Below, piece by piece: positions 25,240 to 36,016 of a DNA stretch of 64,000 nucleotides. The translations under genes and the position numbers were made by a program. The notes under the pieces are model-generated. The model did not search any database. It was not told where the DNA came from and worked only from the letters and a program-made list of their open reading frames with translations. The DNA comes from Bacillota bacterium. Lineage in GTDB: Bacteria; Bacillota; Clostridia; Monoglobales; Firm-18. How positions within the stretch are numbered: position 1 is the first letter of the stretch; every line of letters starts with the position of its first letter. Where the stretch lies: contig JAKJBX010000004.1 of assembly GCA_022706765.1 (NCBI GenBank), positions 62,001-126,000 on the forward strand, in the 5' to 3' direction.

Positions 25240-26025
25240 TCATTCGCACAAATCACAGCCGTTACAATGTGTTATTTTTTTCTCGAACACCTGCTCGATG
25301 GTGCGCAGCAGCTCGGTATTCGTGATCTTTGCCGCCTGATGGATACAAAGCCTGCGGGGGGCGATGGAAATCAACGTGCTGATGAGCAGATCATCTGAGC
25401 TGATACCGCCGCCGTCCTTGATAAACTCCCGTGCGCACTGCTTGGATATATCCTCGCCCTTGTCGTCAAAAATCAAATACGTGCCGCCCCTTGGGACGAT
25501 GCTGACCAAATCATACTTCGGCTTTTGCACCTCAACAAAGTATTTTAAAAGCTTGACAAACTCCTTGCACTCTTTTTCGATCATAAAATCCTCGACGGCT
25601 TTGTCGATGACCTCGCCAAGCTCGCTTTGATAATCCTTCAGCCTGAAATTCACAAACCCGTCAAGCATCAGCTTGTCGGTGGTTTCAAGGTATTTCTTCA
25701 CGCTGCCGTGCACGAGGCTGTTGCTGTCTCCCACGCTTTCGCTGTATTCGACCGCCTTTTGAAAGATGCTCTTTCGGTCGGGCAGATTAAAATAAAAATA
25801 ATTCTGGTTAATCAGCTTTAAAATCAGCTTGCTTTCATATGCCTCGACAATCGTCTTAGATATCGCATCAATGATCCTTTGACGGCTGTCCTCGTCCTCA
25901 CCGGTTACGGTGACGGCATTTTCGTCCGTATCAACCGCAACCTCGCATCCCGCTTCGGCGGCAATTCTTTTCAGCAGCAGATTCTGTACCGTCTTTTTTT
26001 CCGTAATTACTGAGAATTGCTCCAA
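25240..26025 (-). CDS. ytxC: YtxC-family putative sporulation protein
   Basis: A 261-residue cytoplasmic protein of the YtxC family, found in endospore formers and without an assigned biochemical role. A central IIDAISKTIVEAYESKLILKLINQNYFYFN segment and the C-terminal LLISTLISIAPRRLCIHQA are typical; the chain ends in CNGCDLCE, a possible metal site. Its ATG overlaps the end of the upstream 280-residue gene by 19 bases, so the two are cotranscribed. Confidence 0.85.
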   Translation of the reverse strand: MEQFSVITEKKTVQNLLLKRIAAEAGCEVAVDTDENAVTVTGEDEDSRQRIIDAISKTIVEAYESKLILKLINQNYFYFNLPDRKSIFQKAVEYSESVGDSNSLVHGSVKKYLETTDKLMLDGFVNFRLKDYQSELGEVIDKAVEDFMIEKECKEFVKLLKYFVEVQKPKYDLVSIVPRGGTYLIFDDKGEDISKQCAREFIKDGGGISSDDLLISTLISIAPRRLCIHQAAKITNTELLRTIEQVFEKKITHCNGCDLCE

Positions 26026-26849
26026 TCCATCACTTCCTGTTTGATAGGTATAATTGACCCTATATCAATCAAACCGCCTTCGCAAAGGGATATTATGTCA
26101 ACTGAATGCGCATCGGCAAACGCCTTGATCTTCGGGTAGTCCGGGTGCTGTTCTATGTTGCCGCAAAAGGCGAGCAGGTTTTTAGCGATCAGTCCGCACG
26201 CGCCGCCGATAAAGCCATAGTCCATCCCGGGCAGGGCAATGCCGCCGCTTGTGATTTCCAATACGTCGACTTCGGTTTTGCGAAGCGCCTCCGCCAGCCC
26301 GTGGTCTGAGGTGATCACCGCATTTTCACTAAGGACTGCAAGGGCACATTTAGTATATCCCTGTGACACATCAATTATACGAATACGAAATGCGTCGAGA
26401 TGTTTTAAAATCTCAACGTCGGTATAAGCGGTTTTATGCAGTGCAAGACCGCCGACCCTTGCTATATTATATGCAATATCCGATGGGTAGTTACCCGACA
26501 GCGCCGCCTGTCCGCATATGACGTCAAAGCCGAGCGGCGTGAGTATACTATTGTAATAGTCAAACACTGCCGGAGCGCATACGGCTTTATTGCCGCCCAA
26601 ATGAAAAAACTGCATATCGGGATGATATGCAACAGACGGCTGTACCGGAACCGCCCGGGTGAGTATCGGCGTGATGTTTAGCCTTTCAAGGTTTTTCAAA
26701 AAAACCTCGGGCGCATTTTTCGCAACAACTACGTGGGTGACCCGACCCTCGGGTAAAAATGGCGTACGAATGAACACATTAAGACCCCGTTTCATAAGAT
26801 GATATTGGGCATCCCCCTTTGTTCCAACCTGCTTTTGCAGGTTGTTCAT
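26007..26849 (-). CDS. DUF6873-like protein (amidinotransferase-type GME fold)
   Basis: A cytoplasmic protein of up to 280 residues; the body begins NVFIRTPFLPEGRVTHVVVAKNAPE and contains SQGYTKCALAVLSENAVITSDHGLAEAL and GFIGGACGLI, resembling proteins with the dimethylargininase-like pentein fold. Substrate unknown. The first 18 residues are encoded across a hairpin (26826-26843) and neither candidate ATG (26849 or 26795) has a well-spaced ribosome binding site, so the start is uncertain. Upstream of and overlapping ytxC. Confidence 0.65.
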   Translation of the reverse strand: MNNLQKQVGTKGDAQYHLMKRGLNVFIRTPFLPEGRVTHVVVAKNAPEVFLKNLERLNITPILTRAVPVQPSVAYHPDMQFFHLGGNKAVCAPAVFDYYNSILTPLGFDVICGQAALSGNYPSDIAYNIARVGGLALHKTAYTDVEILKHLDAFRIRIIDVSQGYTKCALAVLSENAVITSDHGLAEALRKTEVDVLEITSGGIALPGMDYGFIGGACGLIAKNLLAFCGNIEQHPDYPKIKAFADAHSVDIISLCEGGLIDIGSIIPIKQEVMDWSNSQ

Positions 26850-26853
26850 ATAA

Positions 26854-26907
26854 AGCGTTTTTTGCCTTCGGCGGCGGTCGGTATCTCTGCCGAAGGCGGG
26901 AAACGCT
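26854..26907. repeat. Long hairpin upstream of the DUF6873-like gene
   Basis: AGCGTTTTTTGCCTTCGGC pairs with GCCGAAGGCGGGAAACGCT with two small mismatches. Next to a 160-bp palindromic element, so this intergenic space is built from repeats. Confidence 0.55.
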
Positions 26908-26927
26908 GATTTGACGCATCAAAATTA

Positions 26928-27087
26928 GACTTCTTGTAAAACCTGTCGCAAATGGATAAGCGAGGATTTTTTCTGTTTATCAAAGCGTCAGGTTTCGCCG
27001 ATACTGTATGTATCGGCGGGTTCTGACAACGATGAGAAACGGGAAAAAGACCGTTTTTGCCATTACGCAGAGGTTTTGCAACAAGTC
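26928..27087. repeat. 160-bp MITE-like palindromic element, family C, copy 2
   Basis: Ends GACTTCTTGTAAAACCT and its near-complement AGGTTTTGCAACAAGTC (2 mismatches in 17). The interior continues as a long imperfect palindrome and closes on CGCCGATAC/GTATCGGCG. No open frame. The ends resemble the 41-bp palindrome at 10948. Confidence 0.7.
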
Positions 27088-27139
27088 TATTGCATGATTG
27101 GCGCATTATCTGCACAGAATAATTGCGGAGGTATGCCAT

Positions 27140-27295
27140 ATGACAAACATAAATTGTTCAAACGATTGCATTTATCAAAAGGACGGAAAATGCAGGCTGG
27201 ATACCATTACAGCGATGAACATCACAAGCAGCGGCGGATGTGCATACTGCGCCAAGCCCGACACCTTCATCAGCAAGCAAAACCCTATGCGGTGA
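27140..27295 (+). CDS. Small cysteine-rich protein (DUF1540-like)
   Basis: 51 residues: MTNINCSNDCIYQKDGKCRL then a second pair in GGCAYCAKP. The C-x3-C-x6-C...CxxC arrangement is that of small clostridial metal-binding proteins, often carried under misleading enzyme names. The ATG at 27140 has GGAGGT 8 bases upstream. No enzymatic function can be inferred. The hairpin ACGCAAG...CTTGCGT follows at about 27310. Confidence 0.7.
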   Translation: MTNINCSNDCIYQKDGKCRLDTITAMNITSSGGCAYCAKPDTFISKQNPMR

Positions 27296-27352
27296 GGGTG
27301 CAGGCAAATACGCAAGGGGAGTTTCTCCGCTTGCGTACATAATTAAATTTCA

Positions 27353-27443
27353 CGCTGCGGCGGAATGAATCCGCCTGCGCTTGCGAAAAGCGCGGCGAGC
27401 AGATGCGTTCGAGAAAGCGCATACGTGCCCGAACGCTTTTTTA
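27353..27443. repeat. Palindromic intergenic repeat, family B, copy 1
   Basis: Contains the family core GCGTTCGAG...CCCGAACGC (27405-27436) preceded by AATGAATCCGCC and GCGCGGCGAGC, shared with 41097-41290. Lies between the small Cys-rich gene and the gatB terminator. Confidence 0.65.
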
Positions 27444-27520
27444 TATGATAGGAAATTCCTATTTTCTATTATATAAAAACATTTAATTTATTCCTTGGCG
27501 AAGGGTTTAAGCTTCGTACC

Positions 27521-27547
27521 AAAAAGTGCCGCAAGGTACTTTTTTTA
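27521..27547 (-). terminator. gatCAB operon terminator
   Basis: AAAAAGTGCC, loop GCAA, GGTACTTTTTTT just beyond the gatB stop; one G-T pair in the stem. Confidence 0.7.
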
Positions 27548-28978
27548 TTACCTGCTATCAAGTTCTTCTTTAATGAGCTTATTGAGCATCTGCGGGTTGC
27601 CCTGACCCTTGGTGGCACGCATCGTCTGACCGACCAAAAAGGTAACGGCTTTTTCCTTGCCCGCCTTATAGTCCGCAACAGACTGGGGGTTGGCGTCGAT
27701 AATCTGTACCACGACCGCCTTTAACGCACCCTCATCACTGATTTGGACAAGCCCTTTTTCCTTGACGATCAACTCGGGGTCACGGGGGTTTTCAAAAAGC
27801 TCATCCAAAACCTTTTTGCCTGCGGTGTTGCTGATGACGCCCTCCTCGATCAGTGTTACCAGCTTGGCAAGCTGCTCGGGCAGGAAGGGGATATCCCCCG
27901 CCTCCATTGATTTTTCGTTAAGTATTTTTGAGATGTCGCCGATGATCCAGTTGCCGACCGCCTTGGGCGATACGCCGCCGGAGACAGCTTTTTCAAAGAA
28001 GTCCGCAAGACATCTCGAATTGGTGATTTGCTCCGCATCATACCGGGTCAGCCCATAGTCGCCGACATACCGTGCCTTTCTGGCGTCGGGCAGCTCGGGC
28101 AGACTGCTTTTGATTCGCTCTAACATCTCGTCGTCCACCACGATTTGGACAAGGTCGGGGTCGGGGAAGTAGCGGTAGTCCTGCGCCTCCTCTTTGCCCC
28201 GCATCGGATAGCTCTCGCCCTTGTCGTCGTTCCATTTGCGTGTTTCCTGAACAATCGTGCCGCCGTATTCCAGTTCCTCTATTTGCCGCTTGCTTTCAAA
28301 ATCTATCGCTCTTACCGCGGAGCGGAACGAGTTGACGTTTTTCATCTCGGTCCGGGTGCCGAACTCAGTCTGCCCGGCGGGTCTGACGCTGACGTTGACG
28401 TCGCACCTTAGGGAACCCTGTTCCATTTTGCAGTCCGAAACCTCGATATATTCGAGGATCGCCTTGACCGATTCTAAAAACAGCCGTGCTTCCTCGGAGC
28501 TTCTGATGTCCGGTTCGGTCACGATTTCGATCAGCGGTGTACCGCCGCGGTTGAAGTCGACCAGCGTGCCGCCGCCAGCCTCGTGCAGCAGCTTGCCCGC
28601 ATCCTCCTCGATGTGTATGCGGTTGATGCGGATACGCTTCACTTCGTCGCCCACGGTAATGTCGATATAGCCGCCGACGCAAAGCGGGGTGTCCAGCTGT
28701 GAAATCTGATACGCCTTGGGCAGGTCGGGGTAGAAGTAATTCTTCCTGTCCTGCTTGCCTGATCGAGTGATGGCGCAGTTCATGGCAAGCCCCGCTTTGA
28801 TCGCAAATTCCACCGCCGTCTTGTTCAAAACGGGCAGTGCGCCGGGCATCGCTAAGCATACGGGGCAGCAGTGTATGTTCGGCTCGCTGCCAAAGGAGGT
28901 GGCGCAGCCGCAGTACATTTTCGTCACGGTCGAAAGCTCGGAATGGATTTCAAGACCAACCACTGTTTCGTAGTTCAT
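27548..28978 (-). CDS. gatB: Asp-tRNA(Asn)/Glu-tRNA(Gln) amidotransferase subunit B
   Basis: tRNA-binding kinase subunit of GatCAB, which converts misacylated Glu-tRNA-Gln (and Asp-tRNA-Asn) to the correct amide form. 476 residues: [17 protein letters not shown], the CGC...CCPVC zinc cysteines, [18 protein letters not shown], and a C-terminal YqeY-like domain ending [16 protein letters not shown]. The ATG overlaps the gatA stop (ATGA), giving the usual gatC-gatA-gatB order. Confidence 0.97.
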   Translation of the reverse strand: MNYETVVGLEIHSELSTVTKMYCGCATSFGSEPNIHCCPVCLAMPGALPVLNKTAVEFAIKAGLAMNCAITRSGKQDRKNYFYPDLPKAYQISQLDTPLCVGGYIDITVGDEVKRIRINRIHIEEDAGKLLHEAGGGTLVDFNRGGTPLIEIVTEPDIRSSEEARLFLESVKAILEYIEVSDCKMEQGSLRCDVNVSVRPAGQTEFGTRTEMKNVNSFRSAVRAIDFESKRQIEELEYGGTIVQETRKWNDDKGESYPMRGKEEAQDYRYFPDPDLVQIVVDDEMLERIKSSLPELPDARKARYVGDYGLTRYDAEQITNSRCLADFFEKAVSGGVSPKAVGNWIIGDISKILNEKSMEAGDIPFLPEQLAKLVTLIEEGVISNTAGKKVLDELFENPRDPELIVKEKGLVQISDEGALKAVVVQIIDANPQSVADYKAGKEKAVTFLVGQTMRATKGQGNPQMLNKLIKEELDSR

Positions 28979-30459
28979 ACTGACCTCCCCTCCTTTTCAC
29001 CGATGATTGCTCTGTGTTTGTGGAACTGCGTATTCTGCTCGAAGGTGTACGCTGCGCGCAGCACCATTTCCTCGCCGAGCGTTCTGCCGATGATTTGCAG
29101 ACCGATCGGCATCCCGCCGCCGTCAAAACCGCAGGGAATGGATATGCCGGGCAATCCCGCAATGTTGACCGACACGGTACACAGATCGTTCAAATACATT
29201 TCGAGCGGGCTGCCGGTCTTTTCACCGAATGTGAAAGCGGTCGCCATCGTCGTTGGTGTGACGATGAAATCATACTTCTCAAACTGCTCCTTAAAATCGT
29301 TACAGATGACCGTCCGGACCTTTTGCGCCTTTTTATAATACGCATCGTAATAACCGCTGCTGAGGGCGTAAGTGCCGACCATAATGCGACGCTTGACTTC
29401 GTCGCCGAAGCCCTCGCTGCGTGAATTCTCGTACAGCTCCTTTAAGTTGTCGAAGCTTTCCGTCCTGTGACCGTAGCGGATGCCGTCAAAGCGTGCCAGG
29501 TTAGAGCTTGCCTCGGCGCCCGAAATGATATAGTATGCAGGCAGGGCATATTTCGCCGCCTTCATGGTGTATTCGCCGACAGTCGCGCCCAGCGACCTGA
29601 ACACATCCAGCGCCGCCAAAACCGCCGCCTTGACCTCGTCGTTCACGCCGTCCTGCAAATAGTCGGTCGCCACGCCGATTTTTAGACCCTTGACGTCATT
29701 CACCAGCGCTTTTGTGTAATCTACCTTAGAAACATTCAGCGAAGTGCTGTCCGCAGGGTCGTGTCCCACGATGGTATTGAGCACATTTGCACAGTCGGTA
29801 ACGTCCTTGGTCAGCGGACCGATCTGGTCGAGTGAGGACGCAAAGGCGATACAGCCGAAACGCGAAACCAGCCCATAGGTGGGCTTCATGCCGACCACGC
29901 CGCAAAATGACGCAGGCTGACGGATAGAGCCGCCGGTGTCCGAGCCGAGCGTGAACACCGCACTGCCCGCACTGACCGCCGCCGCCGAGCCGCCGCTCGA
30001 ACCGCCGGGCACCTTCTGCAAATCATAGGGATTGCGTGTCTTTTGAAAATAGGAGTTTTCGGTCGACGATCCCATGGCAAACTCGTCCATGTTCAGCTTG
30101 CCGAGTACGGGCGAGCCGCCCTCATTGACTTTTTTCACCACAAATGCGTCGTAGAACGGTACAAAGGTTTCAAGCATCCTCGAAGAGCAGGTCGTTTTCA
30201 CCCCGTTGGTGCACAGGTTGTCCTTAAATGCCATGGGAACGCCCTCTAACGCGCCGATCCGCTCGCCTCTCGTGATTTTGGCGTCCACCCTTTTGGCGGC
30301 TTCGATCGCCGCTTCGCTCGTTCTGGCAAGGTATGCCTCCACTTTATCGTCCACGCTGTCGATACGCGTGATGACCGATTTGGTAATTTCCTCGCTGGTC
30401 GCTTCCTTGCCGACCAGCAGGTCGTGTATCTCATGCGCTGTCAAATCATAATAGTTCAA
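28975..30459 (-). CDS. gatA: Asp-tRNA(Asn)/Glu-tRNA(Gln) amidotransferase subunit A
   Basis: Glutaminase subunit of GatCAB. 494 residues of the amidase-signature family: [11 protein letters not shown] (catalytic Lys), the Gly/Ser-rich [16 protein letters not shown] (cis-Ser) and [16 protein letters not shown] (nucleophile Ser). Second gene of the operon; between it and gatC lies a 15-bp unit repeated twice. Confidence 0.97.
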   Translation of the reverse strand: MNYYDLTAHEIHDLLVGKEATSEEITKSVITRIDSVDDKVEAYLARTSEAAIEAAKRVDAKITRGERIGALEGVPMAFKDNLCTNGVKTTCSSRMLETFVPFYDAFVVKKVNEGGSPVLGKLNMDEFAMGSSTENSYFQKTRNPYDLQKVPGGSSGGSAAAVSAGSAVFTLGSDTGGSIRQPASFCGVVGMKPTYGLVSRFGCIAFASSLDQIGPLTKDVTDCANVLNTIVGHDPADSTSLNVSKVDYTKALVNDVKGLKIGVATDYLQDGVNDEVKAAVLAALDVFRSLGATVGEYTMKAAKYALPAYYIISGAEASSNLARFDGIRYGHRTESFDNLKELYENSRSEGFGDEVKRRIMVGTYALSSGYYDAYYKKAQKVRTVICNDFKEQFEKYDFIVTPTTMATAFTFGEKTGSPLEMYLNDLCTVSVNIAGLPGISIPCGFDGGGMPIGLQIIGRTLGEEMVLRAAYTFEQNTQFHKHRAIIGEKEGRSV

Positions 30460-30482
30460 GCCTTTTCAATCCCTTCATCCGC

Positions 30483-30515
30483 ATCAAGATTAGTTTAATC
30501 AAGATTAGTTTAATC
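30483..30515. repeat. Two-copy 15-bp tandem repeat between gatC and gatA
   Basis: ATCAAGATTAGTTTA occurs twice in tandem followed by ATCAA. Probably slippage; no function inferred. Confidence 0.6.
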
Positions 30516-30519
30516 AAAA

Positions 30520-30807
30520 TCATTCCACAACCTTCGGTACCTCAAAGCAGCCGTTCATCTTACCGGGCGCGTTTTGCAAAAGCGCCTCACGGTCATAGAG
30601 GTTGGTCACCACGTCCTCACGCAGCACATTTTGCAAGTTGATGGCGTGGAAGGTCGGGTCGACGCCCTCGGTATCCACTTCGCCAAGCATGTCCGCAAAG
30701 CCGATAATATCCTCCATATCGCTGACAAACCTGCCCTCTTCCTCTGCTCCGAATTTCAGCCGAGCCAAATTTGCCACATATTTGACATCGTCTACCGTCA
30801 GTTTCAT
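30520..30807 (-). CDS. gatC: Asp-tRNA(Asn)/Glu-tRNA(Gln) amidotransferase subunit C
   Basis: Small subunit that wraps and stabilises GatA. 95 residues: MKLTVDDVKYVANLARLKF and the C-terminal LREDVVTN...LLQNAPGKMNGCFEVPKVVE. The start at 30807 has GGAAAGGATTGGGC before it; ten residues further upstream can be read but carry no family sequence. Confidence 0.94.
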   Translation of the reverse strand: MKLTVDDVKYVANLARLKFGAEEEGRFVSDMEDIIGFADMLGEVDTEGVDPTFHAINLQNVLREDVVTNLYDREALLQNAPGKMNGCFEVPKVVE

Positions 30808-30864
30808 ATGCCCAATCCTTTCCGCATTAAAATTCATAAGTAGTATTATATATCAATTCATCGC

Positions 30865-32868
<2,004 letters not shown>

Positions 32869-32908
32869 TCACGTATTGATTATTGAAGTTATTATACCAA
32901 ATATTGCG

Positions 32909-33589
32909 CTAATTAACAACCCCGATATTTGCGTACGCGTCGGGAACCTTTCCGACAATGATGGTCTGCGCGACGGGCAGCGACGAGCTAACCTCGACCG
33001 ACGCCGTCTGGGTCGGCAAAATTGCGGAAACATTCAGCTTGACGTCCAGCAGCACCTCGTATTTGGTCTGGTTGATGCCCGCAGCCGTGAAAGTATTGGA
33101 AAAGTCTATGGCTGTTGTCCCGACCGTCACAATTTTCATAGGAATTTTCGGACCCCTGCCCGACAAAAACTCCTGATTAAAAAGGTTGCCGACCGGGATG
33201 CCGATTTCCTTGGTGTCTATCTCACTGAGCCTTTTTTGGATGACCCTCGTCAGTTCCGCTTTCAAGGTGTTCATCCTTGCCACATTGGCGGTGATAGCGG
33301 TGATTTCACCGTCCGTATTCTTTTGAATGTCATAGAGCTGCAAGAATTCTGCATTGTTTTGCGTGATCTGCTGCGTCACCGCCTCATTAATGATAGCGAC
33401 GCCCAGCGCCTTTGACTTGGCTTCCGCCAATGAAACGGCGATCGGAAGCAGCTGACCCCTGACAAGCGACAAAATCCAAAGGAGAAGCAGCAATATCCAT
33501 ATGGTATGTATTAAGACGGTTATGCGAAGCCTTCTTCTCCTGAATGAGTAACCGAAATGCGAGCCGAAACGGCTGACCAATATCTTCAC
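32909..33589 (-). CDS. yunB: YunB-family sporulation protein
   Basis: About 226 residues with one N-terminal membrane helix (VLIHTIWILLLLLWILSLV) preceded by an Arg-rich stretch, and an extracytoplasmic domain; YunB is made in the mother cell under sigma-E in Bacillus and has no known activity. EAKSKALGVAIINEAV, NEEVTQ-like ITQNNAEFLQLYDIQKN and IPVGNLFNQEFLSGRGPKIPM are family features. GTG at 33589 is preferred over the GTG three codons upstream because GGGGGTG is spaced 6 bases from it. Confidence 0.85.
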   Translation of the reverse strand: MKILVSRFGSHFGYSFRRRRLRITVLIHTIWILLLLLWILSLVRGQLLPIAVSLAEAKSKALGVAIINEAVTQQITQNNAEFLQLYDIQKNTDGEITAITANVARMNTLKAELTRVIQKRLSEIDTKEIGIPVGNLFNQEFLSGRGPKIPMKIVTVGTTAIDFSNTFTAAGINQTKYEVLLDVKLNVSAILPTQTASVEVSSSLPVAQTIIVGKVPDAYANIGVVN

Positions 33590-33676
33590 AATACACACCC
33601 CCGTCTTTTATTGTATGCGTATAGGGATAACGGTGTGAATAAAATATGTTGCATGGTATATGTCGAGGAATGAATT

Positions 33677-33720
33677 GTTTTTATGATGCAAGGCGCTTTT
33701 GCGCCTTGCATCATAAAAAA
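33677..33720. other. 20-bp perfect-stem hairpin
   Basis: GTTTTTATGATGCAAGGCGC pairs with its complement around a TTTT-containing loop. The T-rich 5' arm and A-rich 3' arm are the reverse of a terminator, so its role is unclear. Confidence 0.5.
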
Positions 33721-33752
33721 CGGTCAACCTGCGATTGGCAAGTTGACCGTCC
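33714..33752 (-). terminator. SASP gene terminator
   Basis: ACGGTCAAC/GTTGACCGT stem followed on the minus strand by TTTTTT, directly after the SASP stop codon. Confidence 0.75.
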
Positions 33753-33755
33753 AAA

Positions 33756-33947
33756 TTACTTTATGCCGTTTTCATATGCCTGAACCATCTTTTTAACCAT
33801 CTGTCCGCCGACTGATCCAGCCTGTTTTGATGTCAAATCGCCGTTGTAGCCTGCCTTTAAGGTTACGCCAACTTCATTTGCCGATTCCATTTTGAACTTG
33901 TTGAGTGCGTCTCTTGCCTGAGGTACAAGTGTTCTGTTACTTGCCAC
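33756..33947 (-). CDS. Alpha/beta-type small acid-soluble spore protein
   Basis: Coats and protects DNA in the dormant spore and is degraded by GPR protease at germination. 63 residues: NRTLVPQARDALNKFKMES, EVGVTLKAGYNGDLTSKQAGSVGGQMVKKMV. The GTG at 33947 is chosen because AAAGGAG lies 11 bases upstream and SASPs begin near this residue; an ATG nine codons earlier places the ribosome binding site inside the gene. Expected to be sigma-G dependent; monocistronic. Confidence 0.93.
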   Translation of the reverse strand: MASNRTLVPQARDALNKFKMESANEVGVTLKAGYNGDLTSKQAGSVGGQMVKKMVQAYENGIK

Positions 33948-34031
33948 TGAAAATACATCTCCTTTGTTTATCATAATTGCTTTTGCACTATTATTTTAGA
34001 CCGACAAAGGATTTATATACTGGAATGATAT

Positions 34032-34394
34032 TCATGAATTGGCATTTTTTAATAGCTGCACCCATGCCTCTGCCTTGAAGCCGACCAAAACTGTATCTTT
34101 GGCGACAGCGATCGGGCGTTTGACCAGCATTCCGTCGGTTGCAAGCAGCGTAAACTGCTCGTCATCGCTCATGGACGCCAATTTTTTTGACAATTCGAGG
34201 GACTTATATAGCAACCCGCTGGTATTGAAAAACCGTTTGAGCGGTAGGCCGCTCGCTTTGTGCCATGCGCGAAGCTCCGCTTCGGTAGGATTTTGCGCCT
34301 TAATGTTGCGGCAGGCATAACCGACGCCGTTGTCGTCTAACCATTTTTGCGCTTTTTGACAGGTAGTGCATTTTGGATAACAGATGAAAAGCAT
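34032..34394 (-). CDS. ArsC/Spx-family thioredoxin-fold protein
   Basis: 120 residues with the N-terminal CPKC-like motif CYPKCTTCQKAQKWL, NIKAQNPTEAEL and VKRPIAVAKDTVLVGFK, the ArsC family pattern. True glutaredoxin-type arsenate reductases and the Spx/MgsR regulators share this fold; the Cys-x2-Cys spacing and lack of an ars operon favour an uncharacterised YusI/YffB-like role. 15 bases downstream of a phosphoesterase gene on the same strand. Confidence 0.85.
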   Translation of the reverse strand: MLFICYPKCTTCQKAQKWLDDNGVGYACRNIKAQNPTEAELRAWHKASGLPLKRFFNTSGLLYKSLELSKKLASMSDDEQFTLLATDGMLVKRPIAVAKDTVLVGFKAEAWVQLLKNANS

Positions 34395-34409
34395 GGCAGT
34401 TCCCCCTTA

Positions 34410-35249
34410 TTATTTGGCTTTGAGCGTAACGACGACAATTTCGGGTCGGTTGAAAATGCGCGGAACCGAAACGGCGTTGCCGATCCCCCGGCTGACGATA
34501 TATGTATTGCCGTTTTGCCGGTACCGTCCGCCGCTGTATTTCGGAAACCAGTCGCCGTGCGGGGATTTCAGCCCGCCGACAAACGGAATGCGCACCTGTC
34601 CGCCGTGTATATGCCCCGACAAAATCAAATCAAACCCCTTATCGTCAAATATATCAAGCATATTTGCCCTGTGGAACAGCAGAATGTTAAAGCCGGCCTC
34701 CGGCTTAACCTTCTTCATGCTTTTCAAAACGGCGGCATATGCCTCGCCGTCATCCCACACCGACGGGTCTGAGATGCCGTGGAGGGCAAGGGTTTCGCCA
34801 TCCTTTGCGACGGCAACGCTTTCATCCTCTAAAAACCGCACGCCATAATCCTTTTCGCACATATCGCGCAAGGCGTCAAACCGTCCCGTCCATTTATCGT
34901 GGTTGCCGGAAACCGCATAGCGCATATCGGGAAGGTCGGTGTTTGAAAGCAGGTGATTGAGTGTTTCTAAGCTGCCTGCAACGCCCTCGTCGACCAAATC
35001 GCCGGTCAGCACGACCATATCGGCGTGCTGCTTTTCAATCAACGCCGTCAGCGCATCATTATTGTTCCCGAAAACCCCGCCCTGAATGTCAGAGAGCTGC
35101 AATATCTTAAAGCCGTCAAAGGCGGGCGGGATTTTTTCGCTGACGACGCTGTATCTTGTGACGCCGACGGTGTTGTTTTGCCAATTGATAAAAGGTTTTG
35201 CCGACAGCGCAAGAACCACCGCTGCCAAAATTAAAAGTTTACTTCTCAT
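34410..35249 (-). CDS. Membrane-anchored metallophosphoesterase (YkuE/YaeI-like)
   Basis: A calcineurin-like phosphoesterase of 279 residues with an N-terminal signal-anchor (LLILAAVVLALSA), so it acts at the outer face of the membrane. Motifs: LSDIQGG, LTGDLVDEG, SGNHDKW, FHRANML, SGHIHGGQ. The first metal motif normally reads D-x-H; here it is D-I-Q, so one His ligand is replaced by Gln while all others remain. Follows a DUF218 gene by 29 bases, probably in one operon. Confidence 0.86.
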   Translation of the reverse strand: MRSKLLILAAVVLALSAKPFINWQNNTVGVTRYSVVSEKIPPAFDGFKILQLSDIQGGVFGNNNDALTALIEKQHADMVVLTGDLVDEGVAGSLETLNHLLSNTDLPDMRYAVSGNHDKWTGRFDALRDMCEKDYGVRFLEDESVAVAKDGETLALHGISDPSVWDDGEAYAAVLKSMKKVKPEAGFNILLFHRANMLDIFDDKGFDLILSGHIHGGQVRIPFVGGLKSPHGDWFPKYSGGRYRQNGNTYIVSRGIGNAVSVPRIFNRPEIVVVTLKAK

Positions 35250-35278
35250 AAGTCACCGCCAACCGTATGATTTTGCCG

Positions 35279-35944
35279 TTAATCCTCCGTCAAAATGCCG
35301 CTACCCGACACAGGGATGGCTTCGCCTAAATATTTCGGCTCAGGGCGCAGAATTTCGCACTGTAAAAAGGCTTTTATGCGTGCTAAAAACTCACGGGTTT
35401 TTTGGACCTCCATCTCATAGGCGTCGTAGTCCTCGGACTCGATCCCGGCGGCGGAAAGACCGAGCTTATCCGCAATATACAGCGCACGTACAAGATGTTC
35501 CCTTTGCGTGACGATGATCGCGTTTTTTGCCATAAACACATCCCGTGCACGGTACATGGTGTCATAGGTGTTAAACCCTGCATGGTCCATAAAAACAGCG
35601 TCTTTGGACACGCCGTTTCGCATCAGGTATTCGCGCATCACGCCCACCTCATTGTAGCCCTGCCTGCCGTGGTCGCCCGACACAATGATCTTGGGCGCTT
35701 TACCCGTACGATACACTTCGAGCGCCATATCAAGCCTTTTGGCGAGGGTGTACGAAACGGCGTCACCGGACACGGCAGCGCCTAAAACGATGATGCAGTC
35801 CGCCTCGCCGGCGGATCGGATGTCTGTGAGATATCGCTCGCCGGACCGTGTGACATAGACGTTTACGGCGAGGATGCCGGCAAACGCCGCAAGCGCCAAA
35901 ATAAGTGCAGTCAAAAACACGATTTTTATCTTTCGCAAGTACAT
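35279..35944 (-). CDS. DUF218 family protein (SanA/YdcF-like)
   Basis: 221 residues, one N-terminal membrane helix (IKIVFLTALILALAAFAGILAV) and an extracytoplasmic DUF218 domain: DCIIVLGAAVSGD, KIIVSGDHGRQGYNEVGVMREYL and AIIVTQREHLVRALYIA. Homologues such as SanA influence envelope integrity. The ATG at 35944 has GGTGGGG upstream and puts the positively charged residues just before the helix. Confidence 0.88.
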   Translation of the reverse strand: MYLRKIKIVFLTALILALAAFAGILAVNVYVTRSGERYLTDIRSAGEADCIIVLGAAVSGDAVSYTLAKRLDMALEVYRTGKAPKIIVSGDHGRQGYNEVGVMREYLMRNGVSKDAVFMDHAGFNTYDTMYRARDVFMAKNAIIVTQREHLVRALYIADKLGLSAAGIESEDYDAYEMEVQKTREFLARIKAFLQCEILRPEPKYLGEAIPVSGSGILTED

Positions 35945-36016
35945 ATCTTGCCCCACCATTCATCCTATTTTTTCACTTATTCAAAAAGTGCCCTTCGGCA
36001 CTTTTTGGTATATTGA

